54,625 nucleotides of DNA from Acinetobacter sp. N54.MGS-139. Lineage in GTDB: Bacteria > Pseudomonadota > Gammaproteobacteria > Burkholderiales > Burkholderiaceae_F. Both the position numbers and the translations under genes were made by a program. The stretch spans positions 1 through 54,625 of the forward strand of contig LARN01000010.1 in NCBI GenBank assembly GCA_000980495.1, read 5' to 3'. Position 1 is the stretch's first letter, and each line of letters opens with the position of its first letter. This document shows positions 34,680-43,398 of the stretch, one piece after another. The notes beneath the pieces were generated by a model that saw only the letters and a list, made by a program, of their open reading frames with translations, was not told the origin of the DNA and searched no databases.

Positions 34680-34716
34680 TTCAGGCCCGTTTGTTATTGA
34701 TTCGTTAGAGGAAGAT

Positions 34717-34863
34717 ATGAAAAAATTTTCATTGATCGCTATTTTGGCTGCTTTCCTGATTGGTCTTGCCGGCTGCAACACTGTTAAAGGTGTCGGTAAA
34801 GACGTTGCAGCATTGGGCAACGGCGTTGACCACGCAGCAACAAAAGTCTCGAATAAAATGTAA
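34717..34863 (+). CDS. Entericidin-like small lipoprotein (second copy)
   Basis: Also 48 aa and clearly paralogous to its upstream neighbour. The lipobox is LAGC (cysteine 20), followed by NTVKGVGKDVAALGNGVDHA and a basic end. AGAGGAAG precedes the ATG. The 37-base gap from the first copy and the terminator afterwards suggest one bicistronic transcript, as in ecnAB. Differences cluster in the helix after the lipid anchor. Confidence 0.85.
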   Translation: MKKFSLIAILAAFLIGLAGCNTVKGVGKDVAALGNGVDHAATKVSNKM

Positions 34864-34911
34864 TTAAAGGCCCATCTGCTCGTTGATAGAACCAGACGAG
34901 CGATAGAGCGC

Positions 34912-34953
34912 AAAAAATCTCGCCTCTGCATACTGCACGAAGCGAGATTTTTT
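34912..34953 (+). terminator. Intrinsic terminator after the entericidin pair
   Basis: AAAAAATCTCGC (34912-34923) pairs with GCGAGATTTTTT (34942-34953). Confidence 0.8.
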
Positions 34954-35040
34954 GTGAATTTCCCTCAGAATTCAGACGAGTTCACCAACACCGGACCAAG
35001 GCGCTAGTCAAACAGGAACGCAGACTCAGTTGTCAAAAGA

Positions 35041-35334
35041 TTATTTTTGGCAGCGGCTTTCGTTCTTGATTTCCATCTCGGAAACATAAAATTCACCGCG
35101 GTGGTCAATATCACCTTCAACTTTGACGCAGGCGCCGACATCGAACTTGTGACCGCCATGGCTTTCAACCTTGGTACGGGCGTCAGCTTTGAAAGTCTTG
35201 CCCCCGATAACCCAAGTCGGATTTTGTGCAGAAGGCATTTTTTCAATTTTTCCGTAAAAAGCATCATCATCGCCGGCAGCGAAAGCGGACAAAGAGAAAC
35301 TTAGAGCGGCTAAAGCAAGAAGAAATTTTTTCAT
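35041..35334 (-). CDS. Small secreted protein, paralogue 1
   Basis: A 97-aa protein with a cleavable signal peptide (ending LSAFAAG). The mature domain of about 75 residues contains FYGKIEKMP, WVIGGKTFKADARTKVE, VGACVKVEGDID and FYVSEMEIK, plus two cysteines near the two ends of the domain. The beta-rich pattern suggests an OB-like fold of the DUF5666 kind; function unknown. It is about half identical to the next gene on the same strand, evidently a tandem duplication. Confidence 0.75.
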   Translation of the reverse strand: MKKFLLALAALSFSLSAFAAGDDDAFYGKIEKMPSAQNPTWVIGGKTFKADARTKVESHGGHKFDVGACVKVEGDIDHRGEFYVSEMEIKNESRCQK

Positions 35335-35365
35335 TGATTTTTTAACGAGTTAAAGACAAAGAAAA

Positions 35366-35383
35366 AGCAGCCCGAAGGCTGCT
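35366..35383 (-). terminator. Terminator between the two paralogues
   Basis: AGCAGCC and GGCTGCT pair; the A run at 35362-35366 is a T run on the minus strand. It ends the upstream paralogue's transcript, so the two genes are probably expressed separately. Confidence 0.65.
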
Positions 35384-35398
35384 CAACTCAATTAAGAA

Positions 35399-35695
35399 TT
35401 AACGGCAGCGATTGTCGCGCTTCTGTTCGATTTCAGAAACGAAGAAGTTGCCTTCGCGGTCGATGCCGCCCTCAACCTTAACGCAGGAACCGACGCCGAT
35501 CTTCTGATCGCGGCCGTGATCGATATTAGTGCGCTGGTCAGCCTTAAATGTCTTACCGCCGATAACCCAATCACCGTTTCCGGTTGCAGGCATCTGTTCA
35601 ACCTTGCCGTAGAAGCCGTCGTAGTCGCGGGCAGAAGCTGTGCCCATGATCAGAGCGGCTGCTGCAAGGGGAAGTAAAACCTTAACGAATTTCAT
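35399..35695 (-). CDS. Small secreted protein, paralogue 2
   Basis: A 98-aa protein with a signal peptide ending GTASA. The mature domain parallels its neighbour: FYGKVEQMP, DWVIGGKTFKADQRTNID, VGSCVKVEGGID, NFFVSEIEQK, and a final Cys. The two conserved cysteines may form a disulphide in the periplasm. No known family can be named with confidence. AGGAG stands eight bases before the ATG. Confidence 0.75.
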   Translation of the reverse strand: MKFVKVLLPLAAAALIMGTASARDYDGFYGKVEQMPATGNGDWVIGGKTFKADQRTNIDHGRDQKIGVGSCVKVEGGIDREGNFFVSEIEQKRDNRCR

Positions 35696-35880
35696 TTAAA
35701 ACTCCTAGATCAAATTCTTTCCTGGTGACTTTGATTCTAAGGGGTTAGCCCTAATACACCTAGTTAAAGCTGTCCAAATTGAGCGGGGAGAAATGGAATG
35801 AAACAACTGAAATACTTTGTTTACTAAAGCCAAGGAAATCAGAAGGTTAAGTAGCAGAAAACTTGGTTTCAGACAGAAAA

Positions 35881-35905
35881 AAATCGGGCCGAAGCGGCCC
35901 GATTT
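35881..35905 (-). terminator. Intrinsic terminator of putP
   Basis: AAATCGGGCC pairs with GGCCCGATTT, with a run of A's at its left side acting as the T tract on the minus strand. Confidence 0.8.
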
Positions 35906-35921
35906 GTAAGCCAGTTAGAAG

Positions 35922-37421
35922 TTAAGCAAGCTGCTTTTTAACATCTTCAAGCTTGTGCTGAACTTTGTCGAAAGTTTCGATCATAGTGGCAGAAGGCTTG
36001 TTCGGGTCAAGCAGGCTGACGACGATGATGGCAATGAAGGAGAGCACGAAACCGGGGATGATTTCGTACATGCCCCACCATGCGCCCTGGTGCCAAATCA
36101 GGACAGTTAATGCGCCGACGATAATTCCGACTAAAGCACCGTTGCGGGTGACGCCTTTCCACAGAAGAGAAAGGATAATGATCGGGCCGAAAGAAGCTCC
36201 GAAACCGCCCCAGGCATAGCTGACTAAGGAGAGAACCAGGTTGTTCGGGTCCGTAGCGATCAAGATCGCGACGACGCTGACGGCAACTACGGTAAGACGG
36301 CCGATCCAAACGAGTTCTCTCTGAGCAGCATGCGGACGGATGAACACCCGGTAGAAGTCTTCTGTCAGAACGGAAGAGCAAACCAGCAGCTGGCAGGAAA
36401 GGGTACTCATCACGGCAGCCAGAATAGCGGAGAGCAGAATACCGCCGATCCAAGGATTAAACAATGTCGTAGAAAGAATCATGAAAACACGTTCATGGTT
36501 TTCTGCAACGGCTTTGCCGAGATCCGGATGAGCCGAGAAGAAAGCAGATCCGAAGAAGCCTGCGGCAACGGCACCGGACAACGAGAAGATGAGCCAAATC
36601 ATGCTGATCTTGCAGGCGCGCGGCATCACAGAAGCATTCTTGGCAGCCATGAAGCGAACCAGAATATGAGGCTGACCGAAATAACCAAGGCCCCAAGCCA
36701 GGAGTGAAATCACGCCGATGAAGGTCTGGCCCTGAAGCATGTTGAGGTGCGTCGGATCGACGGATCTGACCTGCTCAATCGTGGCGGTAAAACCTCCTAA
36801 ATCGATCATGACGGCAACCGGAGCAATGATGAGCGCCAGGCACATCATGGCTGCTTGAATCGTGTCGGTCCAGCTGACGGCCAGGAAGCCCCCAAGGAAG
36901 ACGTAGGCAAGGGTGGCAAAGGTACCGAAAATCAAGGCAGTGGAATAGGGAAGATCTAAGACGATTTCAAAGAGTCTGGCGCTCGCGACCATGCCAGAGG
37001 CAGAGTAAATCGCAAAGAAAAGCAGAATCACGACAGCCGAGATAATTCTCAGCAGGCGGGACTTGTCTTCAAAACGATGAGAGAAGTAATCCGGAAGCGT
37101 AAGAGCGTTGTGTGCTGTTTCGGTATAGACGCGAAGCGGAGCGGCAACGATGAGCCAGTTGGCCAGCGTGCCGAGTGCCAAACCGATGGCAATCCAAGAT
37201 TCGCAGATACCGGAGAGGAAAACCGCACCCGGCAGTCCCATCAGGAGCCATCCGCTCATGTCGGAAGCGCCCACGGACAATGCAGTAACAACAGCGCCTA
37301 AACGGCGGCCGCCCAAGATATAGTCATTGAAATTTTTGGTGTAGCGCCAAGCCACTAAGCCGACAGCCACCATAACGACCAAATAGGCGAAAAAGGTGAT
37401 TGAGATTGGTGAGAAATTCAT
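35922..37421 (-). CDS. putP: Sodium/proline symporter
   Basis: A 499-aa SSSF-family transporter with about 13 helices. Near the N-terminus, NDYILGGRRLGAVVTALSVG and SDMSGWLLMGLPG carry the sodium- and proline-site residues typical of PutP. The fourth-to-sixth helix region has LGGFLAVSWTD. Length equals E. coli PutP (about 502). It imports proline with sodium. Single gene with its own terminator; no PutA nearby. Confidence 0.92.
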   Translation of the reverse strand: MNFSPISITFFAYLVVMVAVGLVAWRYTKNFNDYILGGRRLGAVVTALSVGASDMSGWLLMGLPGAVFLSGICESWIAIGLALGTLANWLIVAAPLRVYTETAHNALTLPDYFSHRFEDKSRLLRIISAVVILLFFAIYSASGMVASARLFEIVLDLPYSTALIFGTFATLAYVFLGGFLAVSWTDTIQAAMMCLALIIAPVAVMIDLGGFTATIEQVRSVDPTHLNMLQGQTFIGVISLLAWGLGYFGQPHILVRFMAAKNASVMPRACKISMIWLIFSLSGAVAAGFFGSAFFSAHPDLGKAVAENHERVFMILSTTLFNPWIGGILLSAILAAVMSTLSCQLLVCSSVLTEDFYRVFIRPHAAQRELVWIGRLTVVAVSVVAILIATDPNNLVLSLVSYAWGGFGASFGPIIILSLLWKGVTRNGALVGIIVGALTVLIWHQGAWWGMYEIIPGFVLSFIAIIVVSLLDPNKPSATMIETFDKVQHKLEDVKKQLA

Positions 37422-37536
37422 TTTTAGACTGAAACAAAATTTGACTTATGTTTCAATCATAACGAAGGAGGCGGCGCTGAACGGAATCCCAAAAACAAAT
37501 TATCTAAAAGTCAAGGAAAATCCGTGAGCATTAATC

Positions 37537-38640
37537 CTAACCGCCGATGTAAGACATCTCAATTCGCTGGCCGGCCCTGGCTTTGACGGTCTCTTCCGTT
37601 CGAATTTCGGAATAATGTTCGTCTCGCGTTGTCCAAATTCGTCCGATGGCTTCCTCGATTTCTTCATCCGAGGCACCTCCTCGGAGCATTTGGCGAATGT
37701 CGAAGCCTTCCGTCGCAAAAAGGCATTTGTAGAGTTTGCCGTCAACGGATAAACGAATTCGGGAGCACTCTTTGCAGAACGGTTCACTCACAGAGGAAAT
37801 GAAACCGAGTTCTCCGCTTCCGTCCTTGTAGGCCCAGCGTGTGGCGACTTCACCTGTGTAGTTTGGATCTAAAGGCTCGATCGGATAAACGCGGTTGATC
37901 TCTTCGACGATTTGACGCGAAGGAATCACATCATCGAGCCGCCATCCGTTAGAAGTTCCCACATCCATAAACTCAATATAGCGGACGATAATTCCGGTGC
38001 CTTTGAAGTGCTCGGCAATTTTGATGAGTTCTTTTTCGTTGACGCCGCGTTTTACGACAACATTGATCTTGATCGAAGGAATGCCCGCGTCTTTTGCGGC
38101 CTGAATTCCGGCAAGCGTCTTCTCAATAGGGAAGTTGACGTCGTTGAGGTCCTTGTAAATCTGAGGATCCATGGCGTCCAAAGAAACGGTCAATCGTTTA
38201 AGTCCGGCGGCGGCTAAAGATTTGGCCTTAGCGGACAAGGCGGCTCCGTTGGTGGTCACCGCAACGTCAAGCGGTTTGCCGTTCCAAGTTTTGAGCTTGG
38301 AGAGTTCTTCGATCAGAAATTCGATGCCTTTTCTGAGAAGCGGCTCTCCGCCCGTGAGACGAATCTTTTCTACGCCGTTGGCAGCAAAGATCCGTCCCAA
38401 TCGAATGATTTCCTCAAAGGAAAGAACTTCGGTATGAGAAAGGAAGCAATGGTCTTTCTCGAATTTTTCCTTCGGCATGCAGTAACGGCACCGAAAATTA
38501 CAGCGGTCAGTTATAGAAATTCTGACATCGCGTAAAGGGCGCCCGCGGGAATCAATCCAGTGAGTATCGTCACGACGGATTTCACCGACCAGCGGGACCG
38601 TTTTGGTGGCGGCCTTAATTGGAATAACACGAGAAGACAT
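37537..38640 (-). CDS. moaA: GTP 3',8-cyclase MoaA (molybdenum cofactor)
   Basis: A 367-aa radical SAM enzyme. The N-terminal cluster CNFRCRYC and SAM motif LTGGEPLLR are followed by a C-terminal second cluster built from CKECSR and YKC. The protein ends with the paired glycines (YIGG) that MoaA needs for its catalysis. With MoaC it turns GTP into cyclic pyranopterin phosphate, the first step of molybdenum cofactor synthesis. It has an N-terminal extension of about 25 residues relative to the core. No other moa genes are in the window. Confidence 0.93.
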   Translation of the reverse strand: MSSRVIPIKAATKTVPLVGEIRRDDTHWIDSRGRPLRDVRISITDRCNFRCRYCMPKEKFEKDHCFLSHTEVLSFEEIIRLGRIFAANGVEKIRLTGGEPLLRKGIEFLIEELSKLKTWNGKPLDVAVTTNGAALSAKAKSLAAAGLKRLTVSLDAMDPQIYKDLNDVNFPIEKTLAGIQAAKDAGIPSIKINVVVKRGVNEKELIKIAEHFKGTGIIVRYIEFMDVGTSNGWRLDDVIPSRQIVEEINRVYPIEPLDPNYTGEVATRWAYKDGSGELGFISSVSEPFCKECSRIRLSVDGKLYKCLFATEGFDIRQMLRGGASDEEIEEAIGRIWTTRDEHYSEIRTEETVKARAGQRIEMSYIGG

Positions 38641-38828
38641 GCTTGCGGTTTCAATTCGACGAAAAAAGTACGTTGATTATAAGGATTCCCGCTTAATCTC
38701 TGCTGACTTATTTGAGCATCGGCTGCGGAATACAGTTTGCGAACGCCTTCGAAACCGTTTTCTGGGAAGAAAATTTCCGATCAAACATTTCCGATCCTGC
38801 AGCTTTACCCGCAATTCAAAACAAAAAA

Positions 38829-38857
38829 GCACTGCAGAACAAAAAATTCTGCAGTGC
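38829..38857 (-). terminator. Hairpin terminator downstream of a gene remnant
   Basis: A perfect 11-bp stem GCACTGCAGAA with TTCTGCAGTGC, with A runs to its left. It lies 38 bases past the stop codon of the minus-strand remnant at 38895. Confidence 0.65.
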
Positions 38858-38894
38858 AAGTACAACCGGGGAGAGGTTGATAATCGCCGAGAAA

Positions 38895-39060
38895 TCAGCC
38901 CTTCATTGCCTTAGCGCGGGCAAGTGCTTCGCGAGCAGTACAGAGGGCTGGCCAAAAATACGGCGCGCTTAACAATGCTGGCCTCGATTGCCAACATGTT
39001 CATCGGAAATTGCTTCGAAAATCGAACTAAGGTGAGCTTCGTCTAGGATAACTGTATCTA
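38895..39060 (-). pseudogene. Remnant of a lost gene's C-terminus
   Basis: On the minus strand a frame reading MNMLAIEASIVKRAVFLASP breaks near 38945 and continues in another frame as TAREALARAKAMKG before a stop at 38895-38897. Protein-like composition, a stop and a downstream terminator suggest the tail of a decayed gene. The family is not recognised. No other gene is seen in 38641-39189. Confidence 0.4.
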
Positions 39061-39189
39061 TTGGGGAGGAAATTGATTGATTAGGCCCCAATCAACTCCT
39101 CCTGAATGGAAAATTTCGGCCAGATCCTTTGAAAATTAAGTCTCTAAAGGCCATTGGGAAGAATCAAGCATTTTACAGAGCTTCCCTAA

Positions 39190-39906
39190 CTATTTTCTTT
39201 GATAGAAAAGCCATAGGCCTTCCGGTTCAATCTTCTGCATTTCCTTGAGTTTGAATTCGAGCGGAGAAATCGGATGCTTGAAAAACGAACCCGTCTCAAA
39301 AGTTGTCGGCACAGAGCTTGAGCTGTCGACAAAAGGAATGACGACTAAGCTCAGTTTGTCGATGAGTTTTTCGTTGGCAAACGTTCCGTTTACCAGTCCG
39401 CCGCCTTGCAGCGAAATTCTCTCAATTCCAAAAATCGACTTCAATTTTTCCATCGGCTCGGTCAGATGGAATTCATTGCCTCGCGAAATGAGATAGGCGA
39501 TGCCTTTTTCTCTCAGAAGGTTTAGATATTCCTTTGACGCTTGAGAAGAGGTAATGACGATGATTCTTGCGTCCTCGAGCCCCGGTCTTCCGTCCGGCTT
39601 TCCTGATTTCCATGGAATTTCGCCGAGCGGGTCAATAGCGACGACAAAGTAAGGTGCATGTTGTCCGCAGATGTAATCCGGATCATCCGTAATCTGAGAA
39701 GGTCTTGCAAACGCTTCCATGTCTTTTCCAACAAAGATTTCTTTTGCAGTCGAGGCGCCGTAAACCGTTGCTTGAGTCTCAAACTTTTGTTTTGTCTGAA
39801 CGTAAAACTCTAAATATGGTCTGAGTCCTTCTTCTGCAAAAGATTGCCCGACGATTTTTCCGTCGATGGTACTGACCATATGACAAATGACTTCCGGTCG
39901 ATTCAT
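39190..39906 (-). CDS. RibD C-terminal / dihydrofolate-reductase-like protein
   Basis: A 238-aa protein with the RibD-C (DHFR-like) pattern. It opens RPEVICHMVSTIDGKIVG, has the TVYGASTAKEIF segment, and later SLQGGGLVNGTFANEKLIDK, the family's NADPH- and substrate-binding loop. Such stand-alone reductases act on pyrimidine or pterin-like compounds; the true substrate is unknown. The ATG at 39906 is preceded by AGGAGAAA. Monocistronic. Confidence 0.82.
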   Translation of the reverse strand: MNRPEVICHMVSTIDGKIVGQSFAEEGLRPYLEFYVQTKQKFETQATVYGASTAKEIFVGKDMEAFARPSQITDDPDYICGQHAPYFVVAIDPLGEIPWKSGKPDGRPGLEDARIIVITSSQASKEYLNLLREKGIAYLISRGNEFHLTEPMEKLKSIFGIERISLQGGGLVNGTFANEKLIDKLSLVVIPFVDSSSSVPTTFETGSFFKHPISPLEFKLKEMQKIEPEGLWLFYQRK

Positions 39907-40101
39907 TTTTTCTCCTTTTTTTCGACTAACTCATTATGGGGAAAAGAGAATCTTTTTTCTGACATAAACTTCTCGGTTAGTTGTCTAATGATCTTAGAGC
40001 TGAAATGGTTGCTCGATAGGTACATTGATTGACCTTTTCATAGATCAAAGACGATTGGACAGTCGTATCGTTTTCAGATCGACTTGCCGGAGGATTCGGA
40101 A

Positions 40102-40467
40102 ATGAAACTTAAGACACTTGACCAAGAACTGTCCGTTTGCAAGGTAGTCTCTATCTCCGACATTGATCTGAACGGTAAGTTCTTTTTCGTCGGTAAAACT
40201 GACGAAGAAATCTCACTTGTATGCCTTACGTCAGACGTCCCTGACAATACTACGGATCGCGCCGACGGCTGGAGGACTTTCCGGATAGAAGGCGTACTGG
40301 ATTTTTCATTGATCGGTATTTTGTCCGAAATTTCTAAGGTTCTGGCAGAAAACAAGATCGGCATTTTTGTAGTCTCAACCTATAACACCGACTACATATT
40401 GGTGAAGAAAGAAAACCTTCAGAAGGCACAGCAGGCTTTGAAGGCTACCGGTTACGAAGTAGTCTAG
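40102..40467 (+). CDS. ACT-domain protein
   Basis: A 121-aa protein. The ATG at 40102 is chosen because GGAGGATTC lies just before it; a TTG at 40084 is upstream of that site. Two ACT-like halves are visible. The second (about residues 60-121) contains IEGVLDFSLIGILSEISKVL followed by AENKIGIFVVSTYNTDYILV, typical of CASTOR-like or DUF-ACT amino-acid sensors. It probably binds an amino acid; the partner is not encoded next to it. Ends with TAG. Confidence 0.8.
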   Translation: MKLKTLDQELSVCKVVSISDIDLNGKFFFVGKTDEEISLVCLTSDVPDNTTDRADGWRTFRIEGVLDFSLIGILSEISKVLAENKIGIFVVSTYNTDYILVKKENLQKAQQALKATGYEVV

Positions 40468-40519
40468 AAAATCAACCTTTTGATACTTGCAGAAGCCGGC
40501 AAAAAAAACAGCTGGCTAC

Positions 40520-42255
<1,736 letters not shown>

Positions 42256-42269
42256 TTAGGAGACGATGC

Positions 42270-43319
42270 ATGAAAAAAACTTTACTCGCAGTTCTGTTGG
42301 GTTCCTTTGCTTTCGCTTCCTTTGCTCAGCCGATCACGATTGAAAAGCAGGGCGCATTCTCTGCCGGCGGAACAGTTATCGAAGCCAAGAAAACTTTCGA
42401 TCCGTACCATCCGGAACCGGATGCTATGACGCTGCATGGTGATCACGCTAATGTGATTTACCAAATTCCGGTTCATGCTAAGAATATTTCCTTAATGTTC
42501 CTGCACGGCGCCGGCCAGTCCATGAGAACTTGGCAGACAACGCCTGACGGCAGAGAAGGCTTCCAGAGCGTCTTCCTGCGTAAAGGTTATCCGGTTTATT
42601 TGATCGATCAGCCTCTCCGCGGCGATGCGGGCAGGGCAACCGTCGACGGAACGATTAAGGCAAGTCCCGATGAACAGTTCTGGTTCGGTCAGTTCCGTAT
42701 GGGTCTATGGCCGAAGTTCTATGACAATTCAGCCTTTGCCAGCCAAAAGGATCTGAATTCTTTCTGGCGTCAGATGACGCCGAATACGGGTCCGTACAAT
42801 GACAAGGTCATCGCCGATGCCGTTACTGACGCTTTGAAGAAGTCGGAAGGCACCGTCCTCGTCACTCATTCTCAAGGCTGCGGACTCGGATGGCTCATCG
42901 GAACGGAAGCCGGAAACAATTTGAAGGGCATCATTGCGTTTGAACCGGGTTCCGGATTCATTTTCCCGGAAGGCAAAGTGCCTGCACCGATTCCCAATAA
43001 CAGTTTCTTCGGTCCGACTAAAGCTGTCGGTGTTCCCCTTAGTGAGTTCAAAAAGCTGACAAGGTTCCCGATTCTCATCGTATACGGTGACAATATTCCT
43101 AAGACCGAAGTCAAAAATCCCTACCAGGATTACTGGCGTGCGGCTTCGACGATGGCTCAGGAATTCGTCAAGGCTGTGAATGCAGAAGGCGGTCACGCTA
43201 AAGTACTTCATCTGCCGGATGTCGGTATTAAAGGCAACACACACTTCCCGTTCTCTGATAAAAACAGCGCAGAAGTAGCCAAGGTAGTGGAAAAGTGGCT
43301 TAGTGACAACGTGAAGTGA
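42270..43319 (+). CDS. Secreted alpha/beta hydrolase
   Basis: A 349-aa protein with a signal peptide (MKKTLLAVLLGSFAFASFAQ). The alpha/beta hydrolase core has an oxyanion-loop FLHGAGQS, a nucleophile elbow VTHSQGCGLG with the catalytic Ser, and a late His in GNTHFPFSD. The acid is probably the Asp in VYGDNIPKT. It acts in the periplasm or outside on an unknown ester or amide. ATG 42270 follows TAGGAGAC. It begins 14 bases after the second aldo/keto reductase and was likely in its operon. Confidence 0.85.
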   Translation: MKKTLLAVLLGSFAFASFAQPITIEKQGAFSAGGTVIEAKKTFDPYHPEPDAMTLHGDHANVIYQIPVHAKNISLMFLHGAGQSMRTWQTTPDGREGFQSVFLRKGYPVYLIDQPLRGDAGRATVDGTIKASPDEQFWFGQFRMGLWPKFYDNSAFASQKDLNSFWRQMTPNTGPYNDKVIADAVTDALKKSEGTVLVTHSQGCGLGWLIGTEAGNNLKGIIAFEPGSGFIFPEGKVPAPIPNNSFFGPTKAVGVPLSEFKKLTRFPILIVYGDNIPKTEVKNPYQDYWRAASTMAQEFVKAVNAEGGHAKVLHLPDVGIKGNTHFPFSDKNSAEVAKVVEKWLSDNVK

Positions 43320-43398
43320 TTAAGCTCTAGAAAATAGATCGGTCAGAGAGGAAGATCTTTGGCCGATTTTTCTTTGGACAGGAAAAAGGTGAAGGCAA

